In this document: positions 38,361 through 47,328 of the stretch, piece by piece | How the letters are laid out: every line of letters starts with the position of its first letter | Numbering within the stretch: position 1 is the first letter of the stretch | Assembly (NCBI GenBank): GCA_947494825.1 | Contig: CANLWN010000005.1 | Location: forward strand, 1-64,000 | Reading direction: 5' to 3' | Length of the DNA stretch: 64,000 nt | Source: an uncultured Flavobacteriaceae bacterium | GTDB lineage: Bacteria > Bacteroidota > Bacteroidia > Flavobacteriales > Flavobacteriaceae | Notes under the pieces: model-generated | Told to the model about the DNA's origin: nothing | Databases searched by the model: none | The model's input: the letters and a program-made list of their open reading frames with translations, nothing else | Program-made: the position numbers and the translations under genes

Positions 38361-38387
38361 TTGATAGGGCTTTATGTTTTACCTTTG
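38361..38387 (+). promoter_or_regulatory. Promoter of tsaD
   Basis: TTG (38361-38363) and TACCTTTG (38380-38387) form a Bacteroidota-type -33/-7 pair with a 16-base spacer, slightly short. The -7 box ends 27 bases before the GTG start of tsaD. The site lies inside the DNA that encodes, or borders, the basic N-terminus of divergent tamB. Confidence 0.5.
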
Positions 38388-38414
38388 TACAACCAATTTT
38401 TATTCCAAACCCAG

Positions 38415-39437
38415 GTGGACAAAGAAAATATTTACATTCTTGCCATAGAATCTTCATGTGACGACACTTCTGCAGCAGTTTTACACAACACTAAGACACT
38501 TAGCAATGTGGTGGCCACGCAAAAAATCCATGAGGAATTCGGCGGAGTGGTGCCCGAGTTAGCTTCCAGGGCACACCAGCAAAATATCGTTCCAGTGGTA
38601 CATCAAGCGTTGGCCAAGGCAAATATCGACAAAAAACAGTTATCCGCCATAGCTTTTACACGTGGACCCGGCCTCATGGGTTCCCTTTTAGTAGGGACCT
38701 CTTTCGCCAAATCGCTGGCATTGGGATTGGATATACCCCTTATTGAGGTGAATCATATGCAAGCCCACATTTTGGCTCATTTTATCGAAGAGGAAAACGT
38801 ACGTCCCCCCGAGTTTCCGTTTTTGGCCATGACCATTAGCGGGGGCCATACCCAGATTGTCCTGGTAAAGCACTATTTTGATATGGAGCTCCTGGGGCAG
38901 ACCTTGGACGATGCGGTTGGCGAAGCCTTTGACAAAAGCGCTAAAATTTTAGGGCTTTCATACCCCGGAGGACCACTGTTGGACCGTTTGGCACAAAATG
39001 GAAATCCAACAGCCTTCCGTTTTCCAAAACCCAAGGTGGCCGGGTTGGATTTCAGCTTCAGCGGACTGAAAACGAGTGTGCTCTATTTTGTACAAAGGCA
39101 GTTGAAGGAAAATCCCAAATTTGTTGAGGAGCACCTGAATGATGTCTGTGCTTCCATACAGCACACTATTGTCACTATTCTTATGGACAAGCTCAAACTG
39201 GCCGTAAAGCAGACCGGGATAAAGGACGTTGCCATTGGCGGAGGGGTCTCTGCCAATTCCGGAATCAGGAAAGCACTACAGCAAGCGGAGGATGAACTGG
39301 GTTGGACAAGTTATATTCCTAAATTTGAATATTGTACCGATAACGCGGCGATGATAGGTATTGTAGGTTACTTAAAATACAAGGAAGGCACTTTCTCCGA
39401 TCAAGGAGTTACCGCAAAGGCAAGATATCATATTTAA
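38415..39437 (+). CDS. tsaD: tRNA N6-adenosine threonylcarbamoyltransferase TsaD
   Basis: The GTG at 38415 is chosen because the family starts with xxxYILAIESSCDDT; the open frame extends upstream to 38166 through the divergent tamB start and would add an unrelated leader. The 340-residue protein has the metal-binding HMQAHILAHF motif, TISGGHTQIVLV, DDAVGEAFDKSAKILG and GGVSANSGIR. With partner proteins it transfers the threonylcarbamoyl group to A37 of ANN-decoding tRNAs. TfoX-N and rsmE genes follow at 12 and 17 bases, as one operon. Confidence 0.95.
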   Translation: MDKENIYILAIESSCDDTSAAVLHNTKTLSNVVATQKIHEEFGGVVPELASRAHQQNIVPVVHQALAKANIDKKQLSAIAFTRGPGLMGSLLVGTSFAKSLALGLDIPLIEVNHMQAHILAHFIEEENVRPPEFPFLAMTISGGHTQIVLVKHYFDMELLGQTLDDAVGEAFDKSAKILGLSYPGGPLLDRLAQNGNPTAFRFPKPKVAGLDFSFSGLKTSVLYFVQRQLKENPKFVEEHLNDVCASIQHTIVTILMDKLKLAVKQTGIKDVAIGGGVSANSGIRKALQQAEDELGWTSYIPKFEYCTDNAAMIGIVGYLKYKEGTFSDQGVTAKARYHI

Positions 39438-39449
39438 TCACTGGGAATT

Positions 39450-39776
39450 ATGGCATACGATGAGGCTTTGGCAAACAGGATACGGGCGGGGATAAAACTA
39501 TTTCCGGAAAACTTTACCGAAAAGAAAATGTTCGGCGGCCTATCCTTTTTATATCAGGGAAAAATGACCGTTGGGGTAGTCAAGGAAGAATTGGCAGTGC
39601 GTGTGGTAGCCGAAAAAATGGATGCCGTCCTAAAAATGGATGCGGTTCGCCCCATGGACTTTACCAAACGACCTATGAAGGAATTCATTTATGTGGCAAC
39701 AAACGGTTTTGATTCGGAGGAGCAGTTGCACCATTGGATCGAATTGGGCCTTGAGCATGCAAAAAGTAAACTGTAA
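39450..39776 (+). CDS. TfoX/Sxy N-terminal-domain protein
   Basis: This 108-residue protein consists only of the TfoX N-terminal domain: KKMFGGLSFLYQGKMTVGVV and FTKRPMKEFIYVA are the diagnostic strands. Full-length TfoX regulates competence in Gammaproteobacteria, but single-domain homologues are widespread and have no known role in Bacteroidota. No signal peptide is present. It lies between tsaD and rsmE in an apparent operon, so any function may relate to RNA metabolism, but nothing shows that. Confidence 0.88.
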   Translation: MAYDEALANRIRAGIKLFPENFTEKKMFGGLSFLYQGKMTVGVVKEELAVRVVAEKMDAVLKMDAVRPMDFTKRPMKEFIYVATNGFDSEEQLHHWIELGLEHAKSKL

Positions 39777-39793
39777 ACGATTAATCAACGGTA

Positions 39794-40501
39794 ATGCAAC
39801 TTTTTTATAGTCCAAACATAGATCATAGCGCCTCCCTATTTGTCTTCCCCGGGGAGGAAAGCAAGCATATTGTAAAAGTGCTGCGTAGAAAAATAGGGGA
39901 TGTCCTAAGCATTACCAATGGCAAGGGGTATATTTTCCAGGCAAAAATAGTGCTCGCGGATGCCAAGCGCTGTAAGGTGGAAATCATTTCGAGCGAAAAG
40001 AAACATCCCAAAAAGCATTGGTTCCATATGGTGGTGGCCCCCACCAAGATGAACGATCGCTTCGAGTGGTTTTTGGAGAAGGCCACGGAAATAGGCGTAC
40101 ATGAAATAACACCGGTCCTCTGCGAGAACTCAGAACGGAAAGTGATCAAAAAGGAACGTATGGAGAAAGTTATCCAATCCGCAATGAAACAGTCTTTGCA
40201 AGCGTATCTTCCCAAGCTCAATGATCTTATCCCCTACAAGGATTATATGGCCGTACCCCATGAGGGTCTTTTGTTTATAGCACACTGTGCGGAAGGGGAA
40301 AAAATGGAGTTTAAAAGACGTGTCGCGCCAGATAAGGATATCACCATTTTAATAGGCCCGGAGGGCGATTTCTCAGCGGGGGAAATTGAGGAAGCAGTAG
40401 AAAAGGACTTTCTACCGGTCTCCCTCGGGCAAAACCGTTTGCGAACGGAGACTGCTGCGATTGTGGCCTGTACGGTGGTCAATATGATCAACAACGGCTA
40501 A
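39794..40501 (+). CDS. rsmE: 16S rRNA (uracil1498-N3)-methyltransferase RsmE
   Basis: The 235-residue SPOUT-class enzyme methylates U1498 of 16S rRNA using S-adenosylmethionine. The N-terminal PUA-like part contains EESKHIVKVLRRKIGD. The knot region has ATEIGVHEITPVLCENSER, the SAM-binding LIGPEGDFSAGEIE, and VSLGQNRLRTETAAI near the end. It is last in the tsaD operon. A convergent DUF1223 gene follows, with a terminator hairpin between. Confidence 0.95.
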   Translation: MQLFYSPNIDHSASLFVFPGEESKHIVKVLRRKIGDVLSITNGKGYIFQAKIVLADAKRCKVEIISSEKKHPKKHWFHMVVAPTKMNDRFEWFLEKATEIGVHEITPVLCENSERKVIKKERMEKVIQSAMKQSLQAYLPKLNDLIPYKDYMAVPHEGLLFIAHCAEGEKMEFKRRVAPDKDITILIGPEGDFSAGEIEEAVEKDFLPVSLGQNRLRTETAAIVACTVVNMINNG

Positions 40502-40502
40502 C

Positions 40503-40553
40503 AAAAAGTTCCGCACCCCTAACTGCTGAACAAAACAGCTAGAAGTGCGGAAC
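40503..40553 (-). terminator. Terminator between rsmE and the DUF1223 gene
   Basis: GTTCCGCAC (40508-40516) pairs with GTGCGGAAC (40545-40553). A second inner stem is possible (CTGCTG.../CAGCTAG region). On the minus strand five T bases follow the stem at once, so it should end the DUF1223 transcript. It may also stop rsmE transcription from the other side. Confidence 0.7.
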
Positions 40554-40572
40554 AACAATAAACACCAAACAC

Positions 40573-41364
40573 TTATCTTTCAACACTGCCCTTGGCAGCC
40601 CCTGTAATATCGTACGTGTCGTTCTCCACGAGTAACATCAACTGTATTTTTTCATTGGGCCCTACACTGTCGGGAATCGCGATATAGGAAGAAGCCTTTC
40701 CTTCCTTGGCCGAGATTGTTTTTTCCGCCACAACAATGTTGCTGTTGCGCAAGGTCCGGTTTCTATTCTCCCCACGTTTTACCTCCGTGATCCTTTGGTC
40801 CAACACCAAAATGGCCCTTAGACGCTTTCCTTTGGTACTGCCCTTTATTTCATATTGGAACCCAACGCTGTTGTCGGCAGCCTGCAATTGGGAAATGCCC
40901 ACACGGTTTCCGGCTTTCACCTTTTGGTAAGTATTGATCTTCGAATACATTTTAGAGGCGCTCGATCCCACAAAATGTTCCTGCCCGTTGACCACCACCT
41001 GGGGTGTATAATTGCTCCTATTCCTGAATTTTATATTGTAGGCCCGCTGCTTTTCGGTATATTCCGATTTGCTAAAAGGGTCCTTCCAACCAATGTAGTT
41101 CCAATAGTCAACATGATAGGAGAGGGCAAACACATTTTCTTGATATTCCTTTTTCACCTTATCGAGCAGGGCATCGGCCGGAGGGCAACTAGAGCATCCT
41201 TGGGAAGTATACAGCTCCAGTACCACAATGGGTTCGTAAACACCTTCCTCCATTGCCTCCGCTGTATTTGCATTGTCGTTTTCCGGTGCTTGGGTAAAGC
41301 CTGTAAAGGCCATAAATCCAAGGCTGACCAGAACAATTACAGCTCCTATGATTTTTTTGAACAT
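40573..41364 (-). CDS. Secreted DUF1223 (thioredoxin-like) protein
   Basis: The 263-residue protein has a signal peptide (about residues 1-25, ending FTQA). DUF1223 begins with VVLELYTSQGCSSCPPADAL, where a CxxC pair lies in a thioredoxin-like setting. YHVDYWNYIGWKDPFSK and YTPQVVVNGQEHFVGS are the other family blocks. It would be periplasmic or secreted. The biochemical role of DUF1223 is not settled, but the fold and Cys pair point to thiol chemistry. It runs divergently from the DUF4159 gene with 41 bases between. Confidence 0.88.
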   Translation of the reverse strand: MFKKIIGAVIVLVSLGFMAFTGFTQAPENDNANTAEAMEEGVYEPIVVLELYTSQGCSSCPPADALLDKVKKEYQENVFALSYHVDYWNYIGWKDPFSKSEYTEKQRAYNIKFRNRSNYTPQVVVNGQEHFVGSSASKMYSKINTYQKVKAGNRVGISQLQAADNSVGFQYEIKGSTKGKRLRAILVLDQRITEVKRGENRNRTLRNSNIVVAEKTISAKEGKASSYIAIPDSVGPNEKIQLMLLVENDTYDITGAAKGSVER

Positions 41365-41405
41365 GATAATTATTACATTTGATTCAATTAATTGTTCGAA
41401 TCCCT

Positions 41406-42056
41406 ATGAAACAACTTACGTTCCTTCTTTTCATTTTAACTTTTTTTGTGAAATCCTCGCTTGTGGGACAGGAACTGGCCATTCTTAAATATGGCGGAGG
41501 AGGCGATTGGTATTCCAACCCTACGGCCCTGCCCAATCTTATCAAGTTCTGCAATGAGAACATTGGTACAAAGATCAACCCTAAACCCGAAACGGCAGAA
41601 GTAGGCAGCAACAGCATCTTTCAATACCCCTTTCTCCATATGACCGGGCACGGTAATGTGTTCTTCTCGCAGGAGGAAGCGGATAACTTGAGGACTTACT
41701 TGTTATCTGGCGGGTTTATCCATATCGATGACAATTATGGGATGGAGCCCTATTTGAGAAAGGAATTGACCAAGGTCTTCCCGGGCAAGGAACTGCAGGA
41801 ATTGGGCGTGGACCATCCCATCTTTTCGCAACGGTACAATTTTCCGGAAGGACTGCCCAAAATTCACGAACACGATGGCAAACGTCCGCAAGCGTTGGGC
41901 ATCTTTCATGAAAACAGATTGGTGCTCCTCTTCACCTTTGAAAGTGATCTGGGCGATGGCTGGGAAGATGCATCCGTACACAATGATCCGGAAGAAGTAC
42001 GACTCAAGGCCTTGCAAATGGGCGCCAATATTGTACAATATGCTTTTAACAAGTAA
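41406..42056 (+). CDS. DUF4159-family secreted protein
   Basis: The ATG at 41406 begins the signal peptide (MKQLTFLLFILTFFV), so the nine residues before it in the open frame are not counted. The 216-residue protein reads AILKYGGGGDWYSNPTALPN, FLHMTGHGNVFFSQEE, YLLSGGFIHIDDNYGME and HPIFSQRYNFPEGLPKIHEH. This fits DUF4159, a class I glutamine-amidotransferase-like periplasmic fold without a known reaction. It opens an operon: the AI-2E-type transporter gene follows after 3 bases and a methyltransferase gene after 7 more. Confidence 0.85.
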   Translation: MKQLTFLLFILTFFVKSSLVGQELAILKYGGGGDWYSNPTALPNLIKFCNENIGTKINPKPETAEVGSNSIFQYPFLHMTGHGNVFFSQEEADNLRTYLLSGGFIHIDDNYGMEPYLRKELTKVFPGKELQELGVDHPIFSQRYNFPEGLPKIHEHDGKRPQALGIFHENRLVLLFTFESDLGDGWEDASVHNDPEEVRLKALQMGANIVQYAFNK

Positions 42057-42059
42057 GAC

Positions 42060-43148
42060 ATGACACCAAAGAACATTTCTGAAGGTATTCTACGGGCGGT
42101 AGGTATTATGGCAGGAATTGTACTGCTCTGTTATTTTCTGTACCAGATCAGTTCTGTGCTGGTATACATTACCATCGCCGTAATTGTTTCCTTGATAGGG
42201 AGACCCATAGTGCTTTTTTTACGGAGGCGACTCAAGTTCAGGAATACCTTGGCCGTAATCGTAACCATGCTCCTTTTGGTGGGCATATTGGTGGGTATTA
42301 TCGCGCTCTTTATTCCGCTACTGGTACAGCAAGGGCAAAATCTGTCGCTCCTAAACATTGAGGCTATGCAGGCCAATGTGGAAAGCCTGTACCGGGAAGT
42401 CACGGATTATCTCGGGGTAAGCACCTCGGACATAGAGGAAAGTATAAAGGAATCGAAAATTTTTGCGAACCTCGATTTTGGTTTTGTCCCCAATTTTTTG
42501 AATTCCTTTGTGGGCGTTTTGGGCAGTTTTAGCGTAGGCCTTTTTTCCGTGCTCTTTATTGTGTTTTTCTTTCTAAAGGACAGCAAACTCTTTGAGGATG
42601 CCCTTATGGTCCTGGTGCCCGATGGGAAGGAAAGAAGGCTTAAAAGTTCTATAAATACCATAAAAGATCTGTTGTCCAGATACTTTGTGGGGCTGGTGCT
42701 GCAAATCCTGATCCTCTTCATTATCTATACCGCCGTCTTGTTGATATTTGGAATAGAGAACGCAGTGGTCATCGCCTTCCTATGTGCCCTGCTGAACCTC
42801 ATTCCCTATATAGGCCCGATCATTGGTGGGGTGCTCATGTTGACCTTGACCATGACGAGTAATATCGGTTCGGATTTTAGTACGGTAATCTTGCCCAAAA
42901 CCCTCTATGTAATGATCGGTTTTGTCCTGGGACAATTGGTGGATAATTTCTTTTCACAACCCCGAATATTTTCCCAAAGTGTAAAATCGCACCCCCTGGA
43001 AATCTTTCTGATCATCATAATCGGAGGGCTCCTCTTCGGGGTCACCGGAATGATCGTAGCGGTACCCGGATACACCGCAATCAAGGTGGTTCTGAAGGAA
43101 TTTCTTGCCGAAAACAAGATTGTAAAGTCCCTGACCAAAAATTTATAG
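42060..43148 (+). CDS. AI-2E family transporter (PerM type)
   Basis: The 362-residue inner-membrane protein has about eight hydrophobic spans. Early pairs lie at residues 10-45 and 60-85, then after a soluble loop (about 95-145) the conserved FIVFFFLKDSKLFEDAL, FLCALLNLIPYIGPIIGGVL and GLLFGVTGMIVAVPGYTAIK follow. The family includes exporters of autoinducer-2 and Na+/H+ antiporter-like proteins, so the actual substrate is uncertain. It sits between DUF4159 and a methyltransferase gene. Confidence 0.9.
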   Translation: MTPKNISEGILRAVGIMAGIVLLCYFLYQISSVLVYITIAVIVSLIGRPIVLFLRRRLKFRNTLAVIVTMLLLVGILVGIIALFIPLLVQQGQNLSLLNIEAMQANVESLYREVTDYLGVSTSDIEESIKESKIFANLDFGFVPNFLNSFVGVLGSFSVGLFSVLFIVFFFLKDSKLFEDALMVLVPDGKERRLKSSINTIKDLLSRYFVGLVLQILILFIIYTAVLLIFGIENAVVIAFLCALLNLIPYIGPIIGGVLMLTLTMTSNIGSDFSTVILPKTLYVMIGFVLGQLVDNFFSQPRIFSQSVKSHPLEIFLIIIIGGLLFGVTGMIVAVPGYTAIKVVLKEFLAENKIVKSLTKNL

Positions 43149-43155
43149 TTTTACT

Positions 43156-44343
43156 TTGAATAAAAAGTTATTAAATACTGGTGTTCAGGATTTTATAAAT
43201 AAAAATTTAAACACTGACATCCTGTCAGTTTTACTAAAAAAAATTCCTTTTAAGGGCATTAGCGCCCAAGAGTTGGCCCAACAGCTCGAAGCAAAGAAAA
43301 AGTGCCGGGAGAAGCTTCCTCTTTGGTTCGGTACCCGAGGAATTTACTATCCCAACAAATTGCATATTGCGCAAAGCTCGTCCGAGACCACTGCAGCTTA
43401 CAAGGCGCAAATCGTCTCCGGAAAATCGCTGTTGGATGCCACAGGAGGGTTTGGGGTGGACAGCTACTTTTTTGGACAAAAAATGAAGGAGGTCGTGCAC
43501 TGCGAACTTAAGCCGGAACTCTCGGAAATTGCAGCGCACAATTTTGGGGTTTTTGGAAAAAAGAACATCCAGACACGGCTTGGGGATGGCATTGATTTCT
43601 TAAAGAAAACTGCACAGAATTTTGACTGGATTTATCTAGATCCTTCCCGCCGGAACGAACTGAAGGGAAAGGTGTTCAAACTGGCCGATTGCCTGCCCAA
43701 CGTCCCTGAACATTTAATGCTTCTTTTTTCAAAATCGGAGCGTTTGTTGATCAAGACCTCTCCCCTGCTCGATTTTTCGATCGGAATACAAGAACTTCAA
43801 TTTGTAAAGGAAATCCATGTGGTGGCGGTACAGAATGAAGTTCGGGAGCTGTTGTGGGTCCTTGAAAAAGGGTATGGGGACACCATTGCCATTAAAACGG
43901 TGAACTTCACCAAAAAGGGACCGGAAAGTTTCAACTTTGGGTTATCTGAGGAAAAAAGCATTCAGGCCACTTATGCCATGCCCATGACCTACCTCTATGA
44001 ACCCAATGCGGCCATATTAAAATCCGGGGCATTTAAGACGGTGGGGAATCGTTTTCAGTTAAAAAAACTACAGGAACATTCCCATTTGTATACGGCCGAT
44101 CGGTTGGTTGATTTTCCCGGTCGGCGTTTTAGGATTACGAAAAGTCTGCCCTTTGGTAAAAAAGCACTGTTAGGGCTGGACATACCCAAGGCCAATATCA
44201 CTACAAGAAACTTTCCCATGACTGTATCTGCCCTGCGCAAGCGGTTTCAGATTAAGGACGGAGGGGACCGATATCTTTTTTTTACGACGGACCAAGAGAG
44301 TCGATCAAGGGTGCTGGTTTGCACCAAAGTACCTGAGGAATAA
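43156..44343 (+). CDS. PG_1098-like class I methyltransferase with THUMP-like domain
   Basis: A TTG start 7 bases after the transporter stop gives a 395-residue protein. The SAM-binding core is SLLDATGGFGVDSYFFGQ with the acidic strand VVHCELKPEL, and the catalytic-type motif is WIYLDPSRRNE. The N-terminal region and the ferredoxin-like and THUMP-like C-terminal parts match the Bacteroidota PG_1098 family. The fold suggests RNA methylation, but the target is not known. It is last in the DUF4159 operon and converges with the VanX-like gene, whose stop lies 7 bases away. Confidence 0.82.
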   Translation: MNKKLLNTGVQDFINKNLNTDILSVLLKKIPFKGISAQELAQQLEAKKKCREKLPLWFGTRGIYYPNKLHIAQSSSETTAAYKAQIVSGKSLLDATGGFGVDSYFFGQKMKEVVHCELKPELSEIAAHNFGVFGKKNIQTRLGDGIDFLKKTAQNFDWIYLDPSRRNELKGKVFKLADCLPNVPEHLMLLFSKSERLLIKTSPLLDFSIGIQELQFVKEIHVVAVQNEVRELLWVLEKGYGDTIAIKTVNFTKKGPESFNFGLSEEKSIQATYAMPMTYLYEPNAAILKSGAFKTVGNRFQLKKLQEHSHLYTADRLVDFPGRRFRITKSLPFGKKALLGLDIPKANITTRNFPMTVSALRKRFQIKDGGDRYLFFTTDQESRSRVLVCTKVPEE

Positions 44344-44350
44344 CGTCGGC

Positions 44351-45085
44351 TTAGTTGCACTCCCATTTAAAGTCGTCCACTTTGTCGTTGGAGGCCGCAG
44401 CAAGGTTGTAATGCCACCATTCCGTGCGAATGGACCAGAACCCGTGTTGTTCCATGGTCTCCTTGAGCAATTTTCGATTTTGCAGTACCTGTGCCGGCAG
44501 ATCCGTATTGTCGTGATAGGCCCGCTTACCAAAAAAATCAAAATCGGTACCCATGTCGAGTTCCTTCCCCTCCAAGCTGACCAGGGTTATATCTACCGCC
44601 CCGCCCTTGTTGTGGATAGAGCCCTTGACCGGATCGGCCACGTATTGGGGATTGGGCACAATCTTCCACATTTTATGCTGCACGGAATTGGGTCGGTAGC
44701 AATCAAAAAATTTGATTCTATACCCCTGTTCCATAAACACTTTGTTGGCCTTTAACAGGGCCTTTGCGGTTTTTACCCGGGTATAACATTCCGCGCAGTC
44801 GTATACCTGGGCCTTCAAGAAGTTGTTGGTGGTGGCATAGCGCATATCATAGGCAAAATCCTTACTAAAATCTGCCAGGCGCACAAAGGTGGTGTCGGCC
44901 AGTCCATCAAATGATCGTATTTCTCCCTTTTTGAAATCCTCGGAAAGGGTTTCCAAAATGTTGCTTTGCTCCAAGGGCGGTGTATCGGACTTCTTGGTCT
45001 GGTTGCGGTCCCCACATGCGGAAAACAAAAGAATCAGTAAGGAAAAGAAGAACCCCAAAGCACGGGGTGCACACTTCGTTATCAT
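44351..45085 (-). CDS. VanX-like M15 D-alanyl-D-alanine dipeptidase lipoprotein
   Basis: The start is the ATG of [17 protein letters not shown], which begins a lipoprotein signal (LLFSAC, Cys24); the open frame reaches further to 45151 with an unlikely leader. The 244-residue product has the zinc signature [14 protein letters not shown], with His and Asp ligands, and EWWHYNL near the end, with the catalytic Glu and the third ligand His. VanX-type enzymes hydrolyse D-Ala-D-Ala in the periplasm for peptidoglycan recycling or nutrition. It is divergent from the GH1 gene with 137 bases between the starts. Confidence 0.88.
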   Translation of the reverse strand: MITKCAPRALGFFFSLLILLFSACGDRNQTKKSDTPPLEQSNILETLSEDFKKGEIRSFDGLADTTFVRLADFSKDFAYDMRYATTNNFLKAQVYDCAECYTRVKTAKALLKANKVFMEQGYRIKFFDCYRPNSVQHKMWKIVPNPQYVADPVKGSIHNKGGAVDITLVSLEGKELDMGTDFDFFGKRAYHDNTDLPAQVLQNRKLLKETMEQHGFWSIRTEWWHYNLAAASNDKVDDFKWECN

Positions 45086-45222
45086 GCTGCTGGATTTTAG
45101 ATTTAGGGAAAAATACGGCAACTTTTTCAATTCCTGGGTCAGTTTGTACAAGTTCGGCTAGTAATTATCTACAATTTATTTCATCTTTACAGCCACTAAA
45201 ACGAGCTAGAATACCGTATACG

Positions 45223-46620
45223 ATGATACAATTTCCGAAAGATTTTATTTGGGGCTCGGCCACGTCCAGCTACCAAATTGAGGGAGCGGCCATGGAAGGT
45301 GGCCGAGCTTGGAGCATTTGGGACGCCCATGCCCATATCCCCGGAAGAACGGCCAACAATGACCATGGTGATGTGGCCTGCGACCATTACCACCGCTACA
45401 AGGAAGACGTAAAACTTATGGCCGATCTGGGGCTTAAGGCCTATCGCTTTTCCATTTCATGGAGTAGAATCCAACCCGATGGTCAGGGTGCGGTGAACCC
45501 TGAAGGGATTCAGTTCTATTCCAACCTCATCGATGAACTGCTCAGCTACGGGATTACGCCATGGATAACCCTGTATCATTGGGATCTGCCCCTGGCGCTC
45601 CATACGGAAAAAGATGGGTGGTTAAATCCGGAAATTGCCGACGATTTTGCCAAGTATGCGGATATTTGTTTTACACATTTTGGAGATCGTGTACACCATT
45701 GGATCACCCATAATGAACCCTGGGTGGTTGCAATACTTGGTTATAGCGCCGGTGTGTTTGCCCCAGGAAGAAAATCCGAGGACGAGCCCTATATCGTTGC
45801 GCACAACATCTTGCGTTCCCATGCCAAAGCGGTACAACGGTATCGAGAAAAATACCAACCCGCACAGCAGGGTACCATTGGCATTACCAACAACTGCGAT
45901 TGGCGTGAACCCCTTAGTGATAAGCCCGAGGATATTGATGCGGCCCAACGGGCCTTGGAATTCTTCTTAGGTTGGTTCACAGATCCCATCTATTTTGGGG
46001 ATTACCCGGCGGTAATGCGTGAGCGCCTAGGCGACAGGTTGCCACAATTCAGCGAGGAGGAGAAAAAACTTTTGATCGGTTCTTCCGATTTTTTTGGATT
46101 GAACCACTACTCTACCCTCCTGGCGGCTGACGCCCCTTCTGGGATGGAAGTGGAAAACAATGTCTATGGCAATGGGGGTATCTTCGCAGATCAACGCGTG
46201 TTGTTGACCGCAGATCCGGAATGGAAGACCACTGCCATGAGATGGCCCATTGTACCCTTGGGGTGTCAAAAGCTACTGGAGTGGATCAGGGATCGGTACG
46301 ACAACCCGCCCATTTATATCACCGAAAACGGTTGTGCCTTTGATGATGCAAAGGATGAAAATGGTGAAGTCAGGGATACAGACCGTATCCATTTTTTGGA
46401 AGGGTATATAGACGCCTGTCACCGAGCGATTGAAAATGGAGTGGCCCTAAAAGGGTATTTCGTCTGGTCTTTGATGGACAATTTTGAATGGGCCCAGGGA
46501 TATTCCAAACGTTTTGGCATTCACTATGTGGATTATGAAAGCCTAGAGCGTACGCCCAAACATTCGGCCCATTGGTACCGAAAGCTTATTGAAAACAATG
46601 GTTTTAAGTTAAGTCAGTAA
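45223..46620 (+). CDS. GH1 beta-glucosidase
   Basis: The ATG at 45223 starts the family-typical [19 protein letters not shown]; the longer frame to 44980 overlaps the divergent gene. The 465-residue enzyme has HNEPW with acid/base Glu165 and YITENG with nucleophile Glu368, plus [17 protein letters not shown] at the aglycone side. No signal peptide is seen, so it is cytoplasmic and would release glucose (or mannose, since GH1 also holds beta-mannosidases) from imported oligosaccharides. Its 3' end overlaps the last 12 bases of the convergent gluconate-dehydrogenase-subunit gene. It probably belongs to the SusC/D locus downstream. Confidence 0.94.
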   Translation: MIQFPKDFIWGSATSSYQIEGAAMEGGRAWSIWDAHAHIPGRTANNDHGDVACDHYHRYKEDVKLMADLGLKAYRFSISWSRIQPDGQGAVNPEGIQFYSNLIDELLSYGITPWITLYHWDLPLALHTEKDGWLNPEIADDFAKYADICFTHFGDRVHHWITHNEPWVVAILGYSAGVFAPGRKSEDEPYIVAHNILRSHAKAVQRYREKYQPAQQGTIGITNNCDWREPLSDKPEDIDAAQRALEFFLGWFTDPIYFGDYPAVMRERLGDRLPQFSEEEKKLLIGSSDFFGLNHYSTLLAADAPSGMEVENNVYGNGGIFADQRVLLTADPEWKTTAMRWPIVPLGCQKLLEWIRDRYDNPPIYITENGCAFDDAKDENGEVRDTDRIHFLEGYIDACHRAIENGVALKGYFVWSLMDNFEWAQGYSKRFGIHYVDYESLERTPKHSAHWYRKLIENNGFKLSQ

Positions 46621-47325
46621 ATTTCCCGCTTCGTCCCATTCCGCAATGATGCCCCTTTTGCTCTGGTCCACGCACTTGGCCAACCAATCGGGATCATAGG
46701 CCACACCGTGCTGGGCCAATACCTCATCGGGTACCCCGTCCCAAACGTTGGGCATATTACCTTTGTACCCCAAGTCGGTTATACCCATTTTTGAGGTATA
46801 ATAACCGGTGAGGGTCAAATTCCGTATCAGCGAGAAAAATTGAATTTCCAAGGGGTGTTCCTCAGAAGGTACCTCTACATCGGGATAGGCTATGGTGTCC
46901 AAAATCTGTTTTTGTTGCTCCTCTGCCGCAGTTTTGAACTCGGTGCCAAATTCCGTGTTGCATTTGTGATCTAACCACATGAATCCGCCCCTTAAATCGG
47001 TTTGCATCTCCGGAATATCCTTCGCCATAAATTCAATGAAATCGGGTACTCCGGCATCCGTAGCACTACCAAACTCGGCATTGGCCGGCAATATCAGATC
47101 GCATAGGACACCTAGGGTTTCCAGTTCGTGGACATTAAAGAATTGTTCCGCATTCAACTCCTGAATCAGTTCTTTTTCTTCGGGTGTTCTTCCAAAATGG
47201 TGCTCGGAAGTCAAAAGGGCATCACCGTCCGCGGCCGCTTCGGCTTCCGGTTTGCATCCGTGCATGGCCAATCCACCGGCTACGGAACCCAGAATAATTG
47301 ATTTTATACTTTTTCTTCTGTCCAT
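46609..47325 (-). CDS. Gluconate 2-dehydrogenase subunit 3 family protein
   Basis: The 238-residue protein has a twin-Arg-like leader, [13 protein letters not shown], followed by LAMHGC, a possible Tat-exported lipoprotein signal (Cys24). The mature part contains [33 protein letters not shown] and [15 protein letters not shown], the blocks of the family that forms the small subunit of GMC-type membrane dehydrogenases. It follows the GMC gene by 3 bases, so the two form one enzyme. The GMC subunit lacks its own signal, and co-export through this partner is likely. No cytochrome c subunit gene is adjacent. Confidence 0.9.
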   Translation of the reverse strand: MDRRKSIKSIILGSVAGGLAMHGCKPEAEAAADGDALLTSEHHFGRTPEEKELIQELNAEQFFNVHELETLGVLCDLILPANAEFGSATDAGVPDFIEFMAKDIPEMQTDLRGGFMWLDHKCNTEFGTEFKTAAEEQQKQILDTIAYPDVEVPSEEHPLEIQFFSLIRNLTLTGYYTSKMGITDLGYKGNMPNVWDGVPDEVLAQHGVAYDPDWLAKCVDQSKRGIIAEWDEAGNLLT

Positions 47326-47328
47326 GAT

